From: Streptomyces sp. Mut1
GTDB taxonomy: Bacteria > Actinomycetota > Actinomycetes > Streptomycetales > Streptomycetaceae
Length of the DNA: 64,000 bases
Assembly: GCF_030719295.1 (NCBI RefSeq)
Contig: NZ_CP120997.1
Span: 4,537,501-4,601,500, forward strand
Reading direction: 5' to 3'
The stretch's first letter is position 1. Every line of letters starts with the position of its first letter. Both the position numbers and the translations under genes were made by a program. The notes under the pieces are model-generated. The model did no database searches. It saw nothing but the letters and a program-made list of their open reading frames with translations, and was not told the origin of the DNA. Of this stretch, positions 1 to 8,720 are shown piece after piece.

Positions 1-450
1 CTGGGAGCCCGCCAGGTCCAGCACGTCCAGCAGCTGGGTGGCGCGGCTGTCGACCTCGTGGCCCGGGAGCCCGCGCAACCGCCCGGTGTACGCGAGGAGT
101 TCGCGGCCGGAGAGGCGTTCGAAGAGGCGCAGGCCCTCGGGCAGGACGCCGATCCGGGACTTCACCTCGACCGGATCGCGCCAGACGTCGCGTCCGCCGA
201 TCTCGATCCTGCCCTGGTCCGGGCGGAGCAGGCCGGTGACCATGGAGAGCGTGGTGGTCTTGCCCGCCCCGTTGGGGCCGACCAGTCCGATGAACTTGCC
301 GGCCGGCAGCTCCAGGTCGATCCCGGCGACGGCCGTCTGTTCGCCGAATCGTTTCCACAGCCCCTCGACGCGCACCGCGGGCGGTGCCGCCCGCGGTGCG
401 CCGGGCCCGGCGGTCCGGTCCGTTACGTCGTGTTGTGCCTGGTCTGGCAT
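1..450 (-). CDS. ABC transporter ATP-binding protein (3' end outside window)
   Basis: The reverse strand encodes the first 150 residues of an ABC ATPase; the gene runs off the left edge. Residues 58-66 are a Walker A motif (GPNGAGKTT), followed by a Q-loop region reading VLPEGL, in which the usual Gln is not seen. The ABC signature, Walker B and H-loop lie outside the window. The first ~25 residues are an Ala/Pro-rich extension before the ATPase fold. The style (LPEGLRLFERLSGRELL) resembles ATPases of ABC-2 type export systems, so a membrane permease is probably encoded next, to the left. The start is the ATG at 450. Confidence 0.85.
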   Translation of the reverse strand, partial: MPDQAQHDVTDRTAGPGAPRAAPPAVRVEGLWKRFGEQTAVAGIDLELPAGKFIGLVGPNGAGKTTTLSMVTGLLRPDQGRIEIGGRDVWRDPVEVKSRIGVLPEGLRLFERLSGRELLAYTGRLRGLPGHEVDSRATQLLDVLDLAGSQ

Positions 451-468
451 GTGCACGCCTTTCGAAGT

Positions 469-486
469 CCCCGTACGTACGTGGGG
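469..486. promoter_or_regulatory. Near-palindrome upstream of the ABC ATPase
   Basis: The stretch reads CCCCGTACGTACGTGGGG, with a CGTACGTACG core, and lies 19 bases upstream of the ABC ATPase start and just after the end of the convergently read neighbour. It could be a binding site for a regulator of the transporter. Only the symmetry is seen; no regulator is identified. Confidence 0.25.
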
Positions 487-492
487 GCCACC

Positions 493-1194
493 CTACGAAA
501 GGCTCTCCCGGACGTCCGCCGCCGCCCGTCCGCAGGCGTAGGCCAGCGGGCTGATCAGCTCCTCCACCTCGGGCAGCCAGCGGTTGGCGGTCGTGGGCGA
601 GCGGGCCCACTGCACCGCTCCCGCGCCGCCGACCCGGGTGGGCGGCGCCGTGACGTAGCCGCCCTCGCCGACCCCGCGCAGGCCGATCGCCGCCGCGTTC
701 CACCCGGCCCGGCGCACCAGGTCCTCCACCTTGGCGGCGGCGCCGGGCAGGACGAAGAACTGCATGCGGCGGTCGGGGGTGCGGGTGACGGGCCCGAGCG
801 GCAGGCTCATCCGCTCCATCCGGGCGAGCGCCAGGAACCCGGCCGACTCCGGCACGTCGACCGCGTCGAACGCCCGCCCGGCCGGCAGCAGGACGGCCGC
901 GCCCGGGTGCCGCGTCCACATCCGGCGGGCCGCCGCGCCGCTGCCGGTGGCGCCCTTCGCCCAGTCGGCGCGGGCCGGGTGCGCGCCGGGCGCGGCACAG
1001 CCGGCCTCGCCGCACGAGCACCGCCGGGCGCCGTCGACCGTCTCCAGCCAGGTGCCGGGGCACACGTCCCAGTGCCGTTCCTCCGTGTACCGCACGGCGG
1101 CGTCGAGCAGTTGCTCGACGCGCTGCCGGGGGACCTGTGCGGTTTCCATGACTCCGATGGGCTCTTCCACGTTCAGCTCAACTACGGGCTTCAC
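493..1194 (-). CDS. Bifunctional DNA primase/polymerase-like protein
   Basis: A 233-residue protein resembling the N-terminal prim-pol domain proteins that are common and conserved in Streptomyces chromosomes. It has a Cys-rich segment (RRCSCGEAGCAAPGAHP) around residues 57-73, followed by WAKGATG, the typical layout of this family in which a small CxC-x4-C zinc-like patch precedes the catalytic fold. The protein lacks a helicase or other C-terminal domain, so it is probably a stand-alone family member whose role is unknown. It is divergent from the NsdA-like regulator at 1476. Function is from family resemblance only; catalytic acidic residues were not confirmed. Confidence 0.75.
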   Translation of the reverse strand: MKPVVELNVEEPIGVMETAQVPRQRVEQLLDAAVRYTEERHWDVCPGTWLETVDGARRCSCGEAGCAAPGAHPARADWAKGATGSGAAARRMWTRHPGAAVLLPAGRAFDAVDVPESAGFLALARMERMSLPLGPVTRTPDRRMQFFVLPGAAAKVEDLVRRAGWNAAAIGLRGVGEGGYVTAPPTRVGGAGAVQWARSPTTANRWLPEVEELISPLAYACGRAAADVRESLS

Positions 1195-1431
1195 GAAGAG
1201 TTACGGGCGCGCCGGGCGCGGACGCGGGCGCCCGCAACCGCATGCGGGGCGCACGGATGCATGGGCGGGGGCGCGTGGGAGAAGTCCGGGCCGGGGGTGG
1301 GTAACTGCTTACGGGACATTCGGACGACCGGGTTCGCGCGGCATTTTAGGCGGTTGTCGCGGCGAATTGGGGTGAGTCGCGATGAAAGTGACCAACACGA
1401 TGAATCGGCGCATTTCTCAGGCATATGTCGG

Positions 1432-1457
1432 GCAGTGATCGCATCACCGATCACTGC
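1432..1457. promoter_or_regulatory. Perfect 10 bp inverted repeat in the leader of the NsdA-like gene
   Basis: GCAGTGATCG and CGATCACTGC are separated by six bases (CATCAC). The repeat ends 18 bases before the ATG at 1476 and just before the Shine-Dalgarno AGGGGGA. It could be an operator, perhaps autoregulatory, or an mRNA hairpin limiting translation. Confidence 0.45.
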
Positions 1458-1475
1458 GGCCTCAGGGGGACACAC

Positions 1476-2858
1476 ATGGCAGCCAGGCCTCTCGTCGCAC
1501 GCCAGCCGAACGAACGGCTCCAGGCGCTCATCCAGGAAGCCGGATGCTCCAACGCGGGCCTGGCCCGCCGCGTCAACATGGTCGGGACCGAGCGCGGTCT
1601 CGACCTCCGCTACGACAAGACCTCCGTGGCCCGCTGGCTGCGCGGCCAGCAGCCGCGCGGCCGGGCGCCGGGCATCATCGCCGAGGCGCTGGGCCGCAAG
1701 CTGGGCCGTACGGTCACGATCGACGAGATCGGCATGGCCAACGGGAAGAACCTGGCCTCGGGCGTCGGCCTCCAGTTCGCCCCGACGGTCATCGGGGCCA
1801 TCGAGCAGGTCTGCGAGCTGTGGCGCAGCGACGTCGGCCGCCGCGACTTCCTGTCCGGCTCGACGGTCGCCTCGTCCGCGCTGGTGGAGCCCAGCCGCGA
1901 CTGGCTGATCACGGGCGCGGACCCACAGGTCGCGCGGGCGTCAGGGTCCCGGGTCGGGATGTCGGACGTGGAGGCGGTACGGGCGACGACGTCCGCGCTG
2001 GTCGACCTCGACCACCGCTTCGGCAGCGGCCATGTGCGCCCGGTCCTGGTGCACTACCTCAACAGCGTGGTCTCCGGGCTGGTTTCGGGCGCGTACCGCG
2101 AATCGACGGGCCGCCAGCTGTTCGCGGCGGTCGCCCGGCTCACCGAACTCGCCGGATACATGGCGGTCGACACGGGCCAGCCGGGTCTGGCCCAGCGCTA
2201 CTACATCCAGGCCCTGCGCCTCGCCCAGGCGGCCGGCGACCGCGCCTACGGCGGCTATGTGCTGGCCGCCTCGATGAGCCACCTGGCGGCGCAGCTCGGC
2301 AATCCGCGCGAGATCGCGCAGCTGGCGCGGGCCGCTCAGGAGGGCGCGCGCGGCCGGGTCACGCCCAGGGCGGAGGCGATGTTCTACGCGGCGGAGGCCC
2401 GCGGTCACGCCCTGCTCGGCGACGGGCGCACCTGCCAGGAGGTGGCGGGGCGGGCCCAGGCGGCGCTGGAGCGGGCCGAGCCGGACACCGGGGACGACCC
2501 CGACTGGATCGCCCACTTCGACCACGCCTACCTCGCGGACGAACTGGCGCACTGCCACCGGGACCTCGGCCAGGCCGAGGCCGCCGCGCGCCGGGCGAAG
2601 GAGTCCCTGGACGGCCACCCGGAGTCCCGGGCCCGCCGCCGGGGCATCGGCCTCGCGCTGCTGGCCACGGCCCAGGTGCAGTTGCGGGAGGTGGAGCAGG
2701 CCTGCCACACGGGGACGCGGGCGATGGAGCTGCTGGGCACGGTGCGCTCCAGCCGGGGCGCGGAATATCTGGACGACCTCCAGCAGCGCCTGCTGCCGTA
2801 CGGGGACGAGCCGGCGGTCCGGGAGTTCGGCGCCCGTCTGGAGCTCCAGGCGGCCTGA
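1476..2858 (+). CDS. NsdA-like regulator with tetratricopeptide-like repeats
   Basis: A 460-residue protein. The N-terminus (about 10-75) looks like a divergent HTH module (LQALIQEAGCSNAGLARRV, then TSVARWLRGQ). The remainder is an all-helical TPR-like region rich in AxxLAxAxGD-type helices (about 190-440). This architecture matches the Streptomyces family containing NsdA, a negative regulator of sporulation and antibiotic production in S. coelicolor; calling it nsdA itself would require orthology testing. The ATG at 1476 is preferred over an upstream in-frame GTG at 1425 because AGGGGGA sits seven bases before it and homologues begin MAARPL-like. An inverted repeat lies directly upstream. 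Confidence 0.7.
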   Translation: MAARPLVARQPNERLQALIQEAGCSNAGLARRVNMVGTERGLDLRYDKTSVARWLRGQQPRGRAPGIIAEALGRKLGRTVTIDEIGMANGKNLASGVGLQFAPTVIGAIEQVCELWRSDVGRRDFLSGSTVASSALVEPSRDWLITGADPQVARASGSRVGMSDVEAVRATTSALVDLDHRFGSGHVRPVLVHYLNSVVSGLVSGAYRESTGRQLFAAVARLTELAGYMAVDTGQPGLAQRYYIQALRLAQAAGDRAYGGYVLAASMSHLAAQLGNPREIAQLARAAQEGARGRVTPRAEAMFYAAEARGHALLGDGRTCQEVAGRAQAALERAEPDTGDDPDWIAHFDHAYLADELAHCHRDLGQAEAAARRAKESLDGHPESRARRRGIGLALLATAQVQLREVEQACHTGTRAMELLGTVRSSRGAEYLDDLQQRLLPYGDEPAVREFGARLELQAA

Positions 2859-3023
2859 CGGCGCCCTCTCCGGTGCGGAACGCCCCCTTAACTGCGTCGT
2901 GAGGGGGCGGGGCGTTACACCCCGGGATGCGGGGTACGCGAGGGACCACGGGCACTTGGCGAACGGCGGCTGCCACCCGATAGCGTGAGCCGACGATTCC
3001 ATAGTTGACACGTAGGAGTCCCG

Positions 3024-4538
3024 GTGACGCAGAGCGGACAGGGCGACGAGCAGCAGCTCCCTGCTGTACGACCCGCACACGAGGGTGTCGTGCTGCCCTC
3101 GGACGGCGGCGAACCCTGGACGCCGGGGGGAGCGGCGGACGGCAGGGCCGTACCGGCCGGCGGTCAGCCGTGGGGGCAGCCCTGGGGCCCGCAGGACGGC
3201 GCCGGCCAGGACCCGTACGGCGGGCAGGGCCAACAGCCCCCCTACGACGCCTCCGGGCAGCAGGGCCAGTACGGCGGGCAGGACGGCTACGGCCAGGGCG
3301 GGTACGACCACGGGCAGCAGCCGCCCGCGTACGGCCAGGGACAGCAGCAGCCGTACGCCCAGCCGCTGCCGCCCGAGGCGGGCCACGGCGCGGCCCCCGG
3401 CGGCGACGCCGACGCCACGCAGTACATCGCGCCGATACCCGCGGGCCCGGCGCCCGGCGGGCTGCCGCCGGAGAACCCCGCGGAGTCCACCCGGTTCCTG
3501 GGCCACGGCCCGCAGCAGGGCTACCAGCAGCCCGGCGCGCACGCCGCGCCCCCCGCGCAGGGCGGCCCGGACGCCGACGCGACCCAGTACATCCCCCCGG
3601 TCCCCGGCGGCGCCCCGTACGGCATCCGGCCCGGGGCGCCCGGCGAGCGGCAGCCGCCCGCCGAGTTCGACAACCTCTTCCGCAGCGACGCGCCCGAGGG
3701 CGCCACCCAGCAGATGCCCCGGTTCGACCCGGCGCAGCAGCACCAGGCACCGCAGCAGCCCTACCAGGCGGGCCCGCCGCAGCAGCAGCCGTACCAGGCG
3801 GGCCCGCCGCCGCAGCAGTCCTACCAGCAGCCGCCGCAGCCCCCGTACTCCGGCCCGGAGGACGGGCTGCCGCAGAACGGGGACGGGGACGGCGGGCGGC
3901 GCAAGAAGTCCGCGGCGGTTCCGCTGATCGCGGCGGTCGTCGTGGGCTGCGCGGTGATCGGGCTCGGCGCGGGCGCGCTGATGAGCGGCGGCGACGATGA
4001 CGACAAGGACGCCAAGCAGCCGGTGGCTTCGGCGAGTTCACCGGCCGCCTCCGAGCCGGCCAAGGAGGAGCCGGCGCCCGACCCGGCCAAGCCGCAGGCG
4101 GAGGAGCTCGACAAGCTCCTCGCGGACAGCAACAACAGCCGGGCGGCGGTCATCGGGGCGGTCGAGAAGACCAAGTCCTGCACCGAACTGGACAAGGCCG
4201 TGTCCGACCTGAAGGGCGCCGCGCAGCAGCGCCGCGACCTGGTGACGCGCCTGGAGGGCCTGACGCTCGACAAGCTGCCGAACCACGACCGGCTGACCGC
4301 CGCGCTCACCAAGGCGTGGAAGGCGTCCGCGTCCGCCGACGACCACTACGCCGCGTGGGCCAGGCAGGCCAAGAGCAAGAAGGTGTGCAAGGACGGCCAC
4401 GCCCGTACGACCTCGCACACCCAGCAGGCGACCGTGAAGAGCGAAGAGGCGAGCACGGCCAAGCGGCAGGCGGCCACCCTGTGGAACGCCATCGCGGCCA
4501 AGTACGACCTGACCAAGCGCGAGGCGACCGCGCTCTGA
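3024..4538 (+). CDS. Membrane protein with long Gln/Gly/Pro-rich cytoplasmic region
   Basis: A 504-residue protein with one predicted membrane helix (about 295-316, AAVPLIAAVVVGCAVIGLGA). Residues 1-290 are low-complexity, rich in Q, G, P and Y, and contain two copies of a DADATQYI motif. The segment after the helix starts with an acidic patch (GGDDDDKDAK) and continues as a helical extracellular domain with two Cys. The GTG at 3024 follows TAGGAG. Proteins of this shape are common in Streptomyces and often annotated hypothetical; the Tyr/Thr-rich repeated motifs hint at Ser/Thr-kinase or FHA-type regulation but this is inference. Function unknown. Confidence 0.75.
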   Translation: MTQSGQGDEQQLPAVRPAHEGVVLPSDGGEPWTPGGAADGRAVPAGGQPWGQPWGPQDGAGQDPYGGQGQQPPYDASGQQGQYGGQDGYGQGGYDHGQQPPAYGQGQQQPYAQPLPPEAGHGAAPGGDADATQYIAPIPAGPAPGGLPPENPAESTRFLGHGPQQGYQQPGAHAAPPAQGGPDADATQYIPPVPGGAPYGIRPGAPGERQPPAEFDNLFRSDAPEGATQQMPRFDPAQQHQAPQQPYQAGPPQQQPYQAGPPPQQSYQQPPQPPYSGPEDGLPQNGDGDGGRRKKSAAVPLIAAVVVGCAVIGLGAGALMSGGDDDDKDAKQPVASASSPAASEPAKEEPAPDPAKPQAEELDKLLADSNNSRAAVIGAVEKTKSCTELDKAVSDLKGAAQQRRDLVTRLEGLTLDKLPNHDRLTAALTKAWKASASADDHYAAWARQAKSKKVCKDGHARTTSHTQQATVKSEEASTAKRQAATLWNAIAAKYDLTKREATAL

Positions 4539-4547
4539 GCGGCCGGG

Positions 4548-5828
4548 TCAGCGGGTCGCGCTGGCGTCCGCGAGGGTCCGGGTGACGTCCACGAAGCCCT
4601 TCCTCGCGGCGACCAGCCGCCCGTCGCGCACGACCTGGAAGGTCACCTTGCTGTTGACGATGCGCGGGTACGCCTCCGAGCCGAGCGTGTCCTCGTAGCG
4701 CCAGCGCAGCCGGGGTGTGAGGCCGCCGGTGTCGACGCGCAGGCCCTTGACGAGGGCCTGGGTGACCTTCCCGGCGGTGACCCGCTCCTCGTGCAGCGAC
4801 TCGACGACCGACTTCAGCGCGGTGTACGCGATCCAGGTGGTCTGCACGCCCGTGTCGTCCGGGTCGATCCGGTTGTCGCCGAAGGCGTGCTCGCGGATCA
4901 CCTTCCGCATGGCGTCCCACCGCTTGTCGCCCGGGGCCGGGTACCAGCCGGTGACGTACGCCCCCTCGAACGGGCTGTTCCGGCCGCCCGTGCGGTCGAT
5001 GAGCGGCTGCCCGACGCTGCCGAGCACCGAGGAGACGCGCACCCGCGCGCCGGCCGGCTCCAGCCGCCGGAAGGAGTCGAAGAACGTCTCCGTGCGGTCG
5101 CCGAGCACCGACGTCACACAGCCGCCGCCCGTGCCCGCGTCCGACAGCGCCCGCCCGGCCTCCTCGTCGTAGGAGGTGGCGCCCTCGGCCGCCGGTATGT
5201 CGAGCGGGGCGGGCCGGCCGGCCCCGGTGAGGCCGGTGCGCAGCAGCCACGCCTGGCTGTCGCCGCTCAGCGTGTCCGGGCGCACCAGCGCGACCCGGTC
5301 GCAGTCGCCGGAGAGCTGCTCGGCGTTGCCGGCCATGAGCGCGGACTGGCCGCCGGTCAGCGGGTAGGCCATGTAGCTGCGGAACTCCTCGTCGGAGGCG
5401 CCGTAGCCGCCGATGTACGGGATTCCGGCGGCCTCCAGCGGGGCCATGAACGACCGCCCGTGCCGGCTGTAGGAACCGAGGACCGCGACGGCCTCCTCCT
5501 CGACGGCCCGGCGCGCACAGGCCGCCGCGCCGCGCGAGGTGTCCTGTTCGTCACAGGTGACGACGCGCAGCTCGTGCCCGTCGATCCCGCCCGAGGCGTT
5601 GACCCAGCGGCCGTACGCCTGCGCCATCGCGGTCATCCCCGCCATGTTCGCCGCCTCCGGGGCCGAGTCGCCGCCCGGCGCCCAGGTGACGACGGTGACG
5701 GGCTCCCTGGAGTCCCCCGATCCCCCAGGGAGCGCGCCGCAGCCGGACAGCAGCAGGGTCCCCGCCGCCACCGCACCGGTGAGTGTTCTGGAAGGGCGGA
5801 AGGAAGGGGGGCGTCGCCGTCCGGTCAT
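4548..5828 (-). CDS. Substrate-binding lipoprotein, branched-chain amino acid ABC type
   Basis: A 426-residue extracytoplasmic ligand-binding protein. It starts with a positively charged n-region and a lipobox (LLLSGC, Cys about residue 30), so it is a membrane-anchored lipoprotein. The mature part resembles the LivJ/Leu-Ile-Val-binding periplasmic fold (VVTWAPGGDS, VVTCDEQDTSRGAAACARR, VLGSYSRHGRSFMAPLEAAGIPYIGG). No permease or ATPase is adjacent, so it is an orphan binding protein, possibly a sensor component. The ATG at 5828 is chosen because it leaves a normal signal peptide; upstream in-frame codons would add an untypical charged extension. It ends 10 bases from the preceding convergent gene. 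Confidence 0.85.
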   Translation of the reverse strand: MTGRRRPPSFRPSRTLTGAVAAGTLLLSGCGALPGGSGDSREPVTVVTWAPGGDSAPEAANMAGMTAMAQAYGRWVNASGGIDGHELRVVTCDEQDTSRGAAACARRAVEEEAVAVLGSYSRHGRSFMAPLEAAGIPYIGGYGASDEEFRSYMAYPLTGGQSALMAGNAEQLSGDCDRVALVRPDTLSGDSQAWLLRTGLTGAGRPAPLDIPAAEGATSYDEEAGRALSDAGTGGGCVTSVLGDRTETFFDSFRRLEPAGARVRVSSVLGSVGQPLIDRTGGRNSPFEGAYVTGWYPAPGDKRWDAMRKVIREHAFGDNRIDPDDTGVQTTWIAYTALKSVVESLHEERVTAGKVTQALVKGLRVDTGGLTPRLRWRYEDTLGSEAYPRIVNSKVTFQVVRDGRLVAARKGFVDVTRTLADASATR

Positions 5829-5951
5829 GGACCCAGACCCTTCCCGGCCCCGGGTAACGCCACGGTGTGCCGTCCTCAACGCTCGGTGACGTCACGGTGA
5901 ACGGCAGGGGCCTGTACGGAAGGCCGGAAAGGGAACGTACGATCGACAACC

Positions 5952-6449
5952 GTGCAGCAAGGTTCCGAGAACTCTTCCCGTCGCGGCCGTCGCTCCTCCA
6001 CCATGGGCGGCATGCCGCTCAACGACCTTCCGTGGTGGCGCTGGCGCAGCAACGTGCGCTCGGCGCTGCACATGCTCTCCGACCCCGTCTTCCACCACGA
6101 GTGCTGGCTGGCCGGCCGGGAGGGATACGGCGACGTCACCGACGCCGTGTACCGCCTGGTCGAGGACACCTGGCTCGACAACTGGTCCGCCGAGAAGTAC
6201 GTCGGCACCATATTCAGGGACCCCGGCGAGGCCGCCCTCGTCGACGCCGCCGTGCTGCGGGTGCTGCGCATCATGCACCAGGTCGGCGCGGACGCCCCCG
6301 TCTCCGCCTACCTGGAGCACCACGGCTGGCCGGAGGCGGTCAGGGCCGCCCGCGAGGCCCATGTGCTGCTCGCCACGAACGACGGCGAGGACCCCGACGT
6401 ACCGCCGCACTCCCTGGACGTGCTCCGCATCATGACCAGGACCGCCTGA
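5952..6449 (+). CDS. Conserved hypothetical protein, 165 aa
   Basis: A mostly helical, cytoplasmic protein with no signal peptide or membrane helix. Its core (NDLPWWRWRSNVRSALHMLS, then HHECWLAGREGYGDVTDAV) is rich in Trp and His. It is the gene immediately before purU with a 28-base gap, so co-transcription is likely. GTG at 5952 is the first usable start; an internal ATG at 6003 (MGGMPLNDL) is an alternative and would remove a Ser/Arg-rich leader of 17 residues. No domain is recognised. Confidence 0.65.
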   Translation: MQQGSENSSRRGRRSSTMGGMPLNDLPWWRWRSNVRSALHMLSDPVFHHECWLAGREGYGDVTDAVYRLVEDTWLDNWSAEKYVGTIFRDPGEAALVDAAVLRVLRIMHQVGADAPVSAYLEHHGWPEAVRAAREAHVLLATNDGEDPDVPPHSLDVLRIMTRTA

Positions 6450-6477
6450 ACCGCCGACGGTGTGGCACGCTACGGGG

Positions 6478-7356
6478 ATGACCGCGCCGCAGCCTGCTGA
6501 CACCGTCCCCGAGCAGTACGTCCTGACCCTGTCCTGCCCCGACAAACAGGGCATCGTGCACGCCGTGTCGAGCTATCTCTTCATGACCGGCTGCAACATC
6601 GAGGACAGTCAGCAGTTCGGGGACCACGACACGGGTCTGTTCTTCATGCGCGTCCACTTCTCGGCGGGCAACCCGGTCACCGTCGACAAGCTGCGGGCGA
6701 GCTTCGCCGCGATCGGCGACTCCTTCGCCATGGACTGGCAGATCCACCGGTCCTCGGAGCGGATGCGGATCGTGCTGATGGTCAGCAAGTTCGGCCACTG
6801 CCTCAACGACCTGCTCTTCCGCTCCCGGACCGGTGCCCTGCCGGTCGAGATCGCCGCCGTCGTCTCCAACCACCCCGACTTCGCCGAGCTGGTCGCCTCG
6901 TACGACGTGCCCTTCCGGCACATCCCGGTGACCCGGGACAACAAGGCGCAGGCCGAGGCCGAGCTGCTGGAGCTGGTCCGCGAGGAGAACGTCGAGCTGG
7001 TCGTCCTGGCCCGCTACATGCAGGTCCTCTCGGACGACCTGTGCAAGCAGCTGAGCGGCCGGATCATCAACATCCACCACTCGTTCCTGCCGAGCTTCAA
7101 GGGCGCCAAGCCCTACCACCAGGCGCACGCGCGCGGTGTGAAGCTCATCGGCGCCACCGCGCACTACGTGACGGCCGACCTGGACGAGGGGCCGATCATC
7201 GAGCAGGAGGTCGAGCGCGTCGGCCACGGCGTGACACCGGACCAGCTCGTCGCCATCGGCCGCGACGTGGAGTGCCAGGCGCTGGCGCGCGCGGTGAAGT
7301 GGCACGCGGAACGCCGCATCCTCCTCAACGGCCGCCGCACGGTGGTCTTCGCGTAA
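6478..7356 (+). CDS. purU: Formyltetrahydrofolate deformylase
   Basis: A 292-residue PurU: hydrolyses 10-formyltetrahydrofolate to formate and tetrahydrofolate, balancing one-carbon units and feeding formate to purine synthesis. Residues ~10-90 form an ACT regulatory domain (YVLTLSCPDKQGIVHAVSSY, NIEDSQQFGDHDTG). The C-terminal formyltransferase fold carries the catalytic Asn-His context INIHHSFLPSF and the conserved Asp in TADLDEGPIIEQ. Length is normal for the family. The ATG at 6478 is preferred to one at 6460 because it places the ACT domain at its usual distance from the N-terminus. Confidence 0.95.
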   Translation: MTAPQPADTVPEQYVLTLSCPDKQGIVHAVSSYLFMTGCNIEDSQQFGDHDTGLFFMRVHFSAGNPVTVDKLRASFAAIGDSFAMDWQIHRSSERMRIVLMVSKFGHCLNDLLFRSRTGALPVEIAAVVSNHPDFAELVASYDVPFRHIPVTRDNKAQAEAELLELVREENVELVVLARYMQVLSDDLCKQLSGRIINIHHSFLPSFKGAKPYHQAHARGVKLIGATAHYVTADLDEGPIIEQEVERVGHGVTPDQLVAIGRDVECQALARAVKWHAERRILLNGRRTVVFA

Positions 7357-7364
7357 GGGCTGTC

Positions 7365-8720
7365 TCACAGCCGGCTGAGCGAGGCGGCCGCGAACAGCAC
7401 GTCCTGGATCGCGTCGCGGTCCCCGTGCTGGCCGGCCGCCGCCTCCACGGGCGGCACGTGCCCGGCCACCAGCCGGCAGAACTCCACCCCGTCCAGCGCG
7501 ACCTGCGCCACCGTGTGGTCCGGGGAGCCGAGGGCGGCGGGGGAGTCCAGCGCGACGTACCAGTCGCCGCCGCCCGAGCCCTCGATCTCCAGATGCAGCG
7601 AGCGCCCCGGGGACCCCGCCGCCACCAACTGACGGGCCGGCCCCGCGAGCCCCGACCGCCGCCGCCCCGCCAGCGCGGCGGGCAGCATCCGGACCGCGAG
7701 GTCGATCATCCGGTGCAGATGTCCGGCGGACGGCGGCTCGTACGGATAGTCCACCGCCTGCGCGATGTCCCCCGCGTGCACCCAGCACTCGAAGGCCCGG
7801 TCCAGCAGGGCGTCCTGCAACGGCAGCGCGAAGTCCCCGTACGACACGGACAGCTCCGAGACGTCGCGCCCCGCGAAGGACACCGTCCGGATCAGGGTGT
7901 GGCTCTGCTCGCGCCACGGCTCGCGCACCGCGCGGGTGGGCGGGATGGGGGCACGGGCCCAGTACGACTCGGTGCGCGGTGTCGGCGCGAGCGGCACCCC
8001 CTCACCCCCGCGCGGGCGGCTCCCGGCCAGCGGGTCGTCCAGCCCGAGCGCCGCGCTGACCAGGCCGTCCACGGTCATCAGGTGCCCGATCACCCCGGCG
8101 ACCGTCGTCCTGCGCTGCACCCCGCGCTCGCCCTCGAACCACTTCAGCCGCACCGGCGCGTGCCACTCCGAGCCCCCGATGTCCCGCAGCAGCGCGTCCA
8201 GCCGCGCCGTCTCCGCGTCGTACGGGGTGGCCCAGTCCGGCACCGGGATCCTGGCGGGCCGCCGGCTCAGACAGCTCTCCAGCACCCGCGACCTGAGCAG
8301 CGGGTCGAGATCCAGGGGCCGGTCCGTGTGCAGCAGCCCGACCGCGTCCCGCAGCCGCAGCGCCTCGTCCGCACAGGGCGCGCACTCCGTGAGGTGCGCC
8401 TCGACGGCCTCGGTCTCCTCCGCCGAACACGCGGCCAGCGCCCAGGCCCCGAGCAGCGCCTGAAGCACGCGGTGCGGCAGCGGGGCCGGCGGCTCGACCG
8501 GGCCATCGGCCCCGTCCCCCGACGGCTCGGACACAAGCCCTGGCACCGGCTCCGACACAGGCTCACGCTCCGATACGGGCTCGGGACCGGGCTTCGGCGC
8601 CGGCGGGCGGCTCAGCTCGGCGAAGTCGTCCGCGGGGGCCCGTGGCCCCGGTATGCGCCGGGCGCCCCGCACCTCCTCCTCGCGCCCGCCCTCGTCCCGG
8701 TCATCAATGCCGCCGCTCAC
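7365..8720 (-). CDS. Anti-sigma zinc-finger protein fused to a mycothiol-dependent maleylpyruvate isomerase-like domain
   Basis: A 451-residue fusion. Residues 105-118 carry a ZAS anti-sigma zinc motif, H109-x3-C113-x2-C116, after a Pro/Glu/Ser-rich leader with EPVSE-type repeats. The rest (about 170-450) resembles DinB-like/mycothiol-dependent maleylpyruvate isomerase N-domains (TTVAGVIGHLMTVDGLVSAA; FECWVHAGDIAQAVDYPYEP) plus the small C-terminal domain. It begins with GTG overlapping the stop of the ECF sigma gene, which places it as that sigma factor's cognate anti-sigma. A thiol-linked domain on a zinc anti-sigma suggests redox or mycothiol sensing. It ends eight bases from the convergent purU. 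Confidence 0.85.
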   Translation of the reverse strand: MSGGIDDRDEGGREEEVRGARRIPGPRAPADDFAELSRPPAPKPGPEPVSEREPVSEPVPGLVSEPSGDGADGPVEPPAPLPHRVLQALLGAWALAACSAEETEAVEAHLTECAPCADEALRLRDAVGLLHTDRPLDLDPLLRSRVLESCLSRRPARIPVPDWATPYDAETARLDALLRDIGGSEWHAPVRLKWFEGERGVQRRTTVAGVIGHLMTVDGLVSAALGLDDPLAGSRPRGGEGVPLAPTPRTESYWARAPIPPTRAVREPWREQSHTLIRTVSFAGRDVSELSVSYGDFALPLQDALLDRAFECWVHAGDIAQAVDYPYEPPSAGHLHRMIDLAVRMLPAALAGRRRSGLAGPARQLVAAGSPGRSLHLEIEGSGGGDWYVALDSPAALGSPDHTVAQVALDGVEFCRLVAGHVPPVEAAAGQHGDRDAIQDVLFAAASLSRL

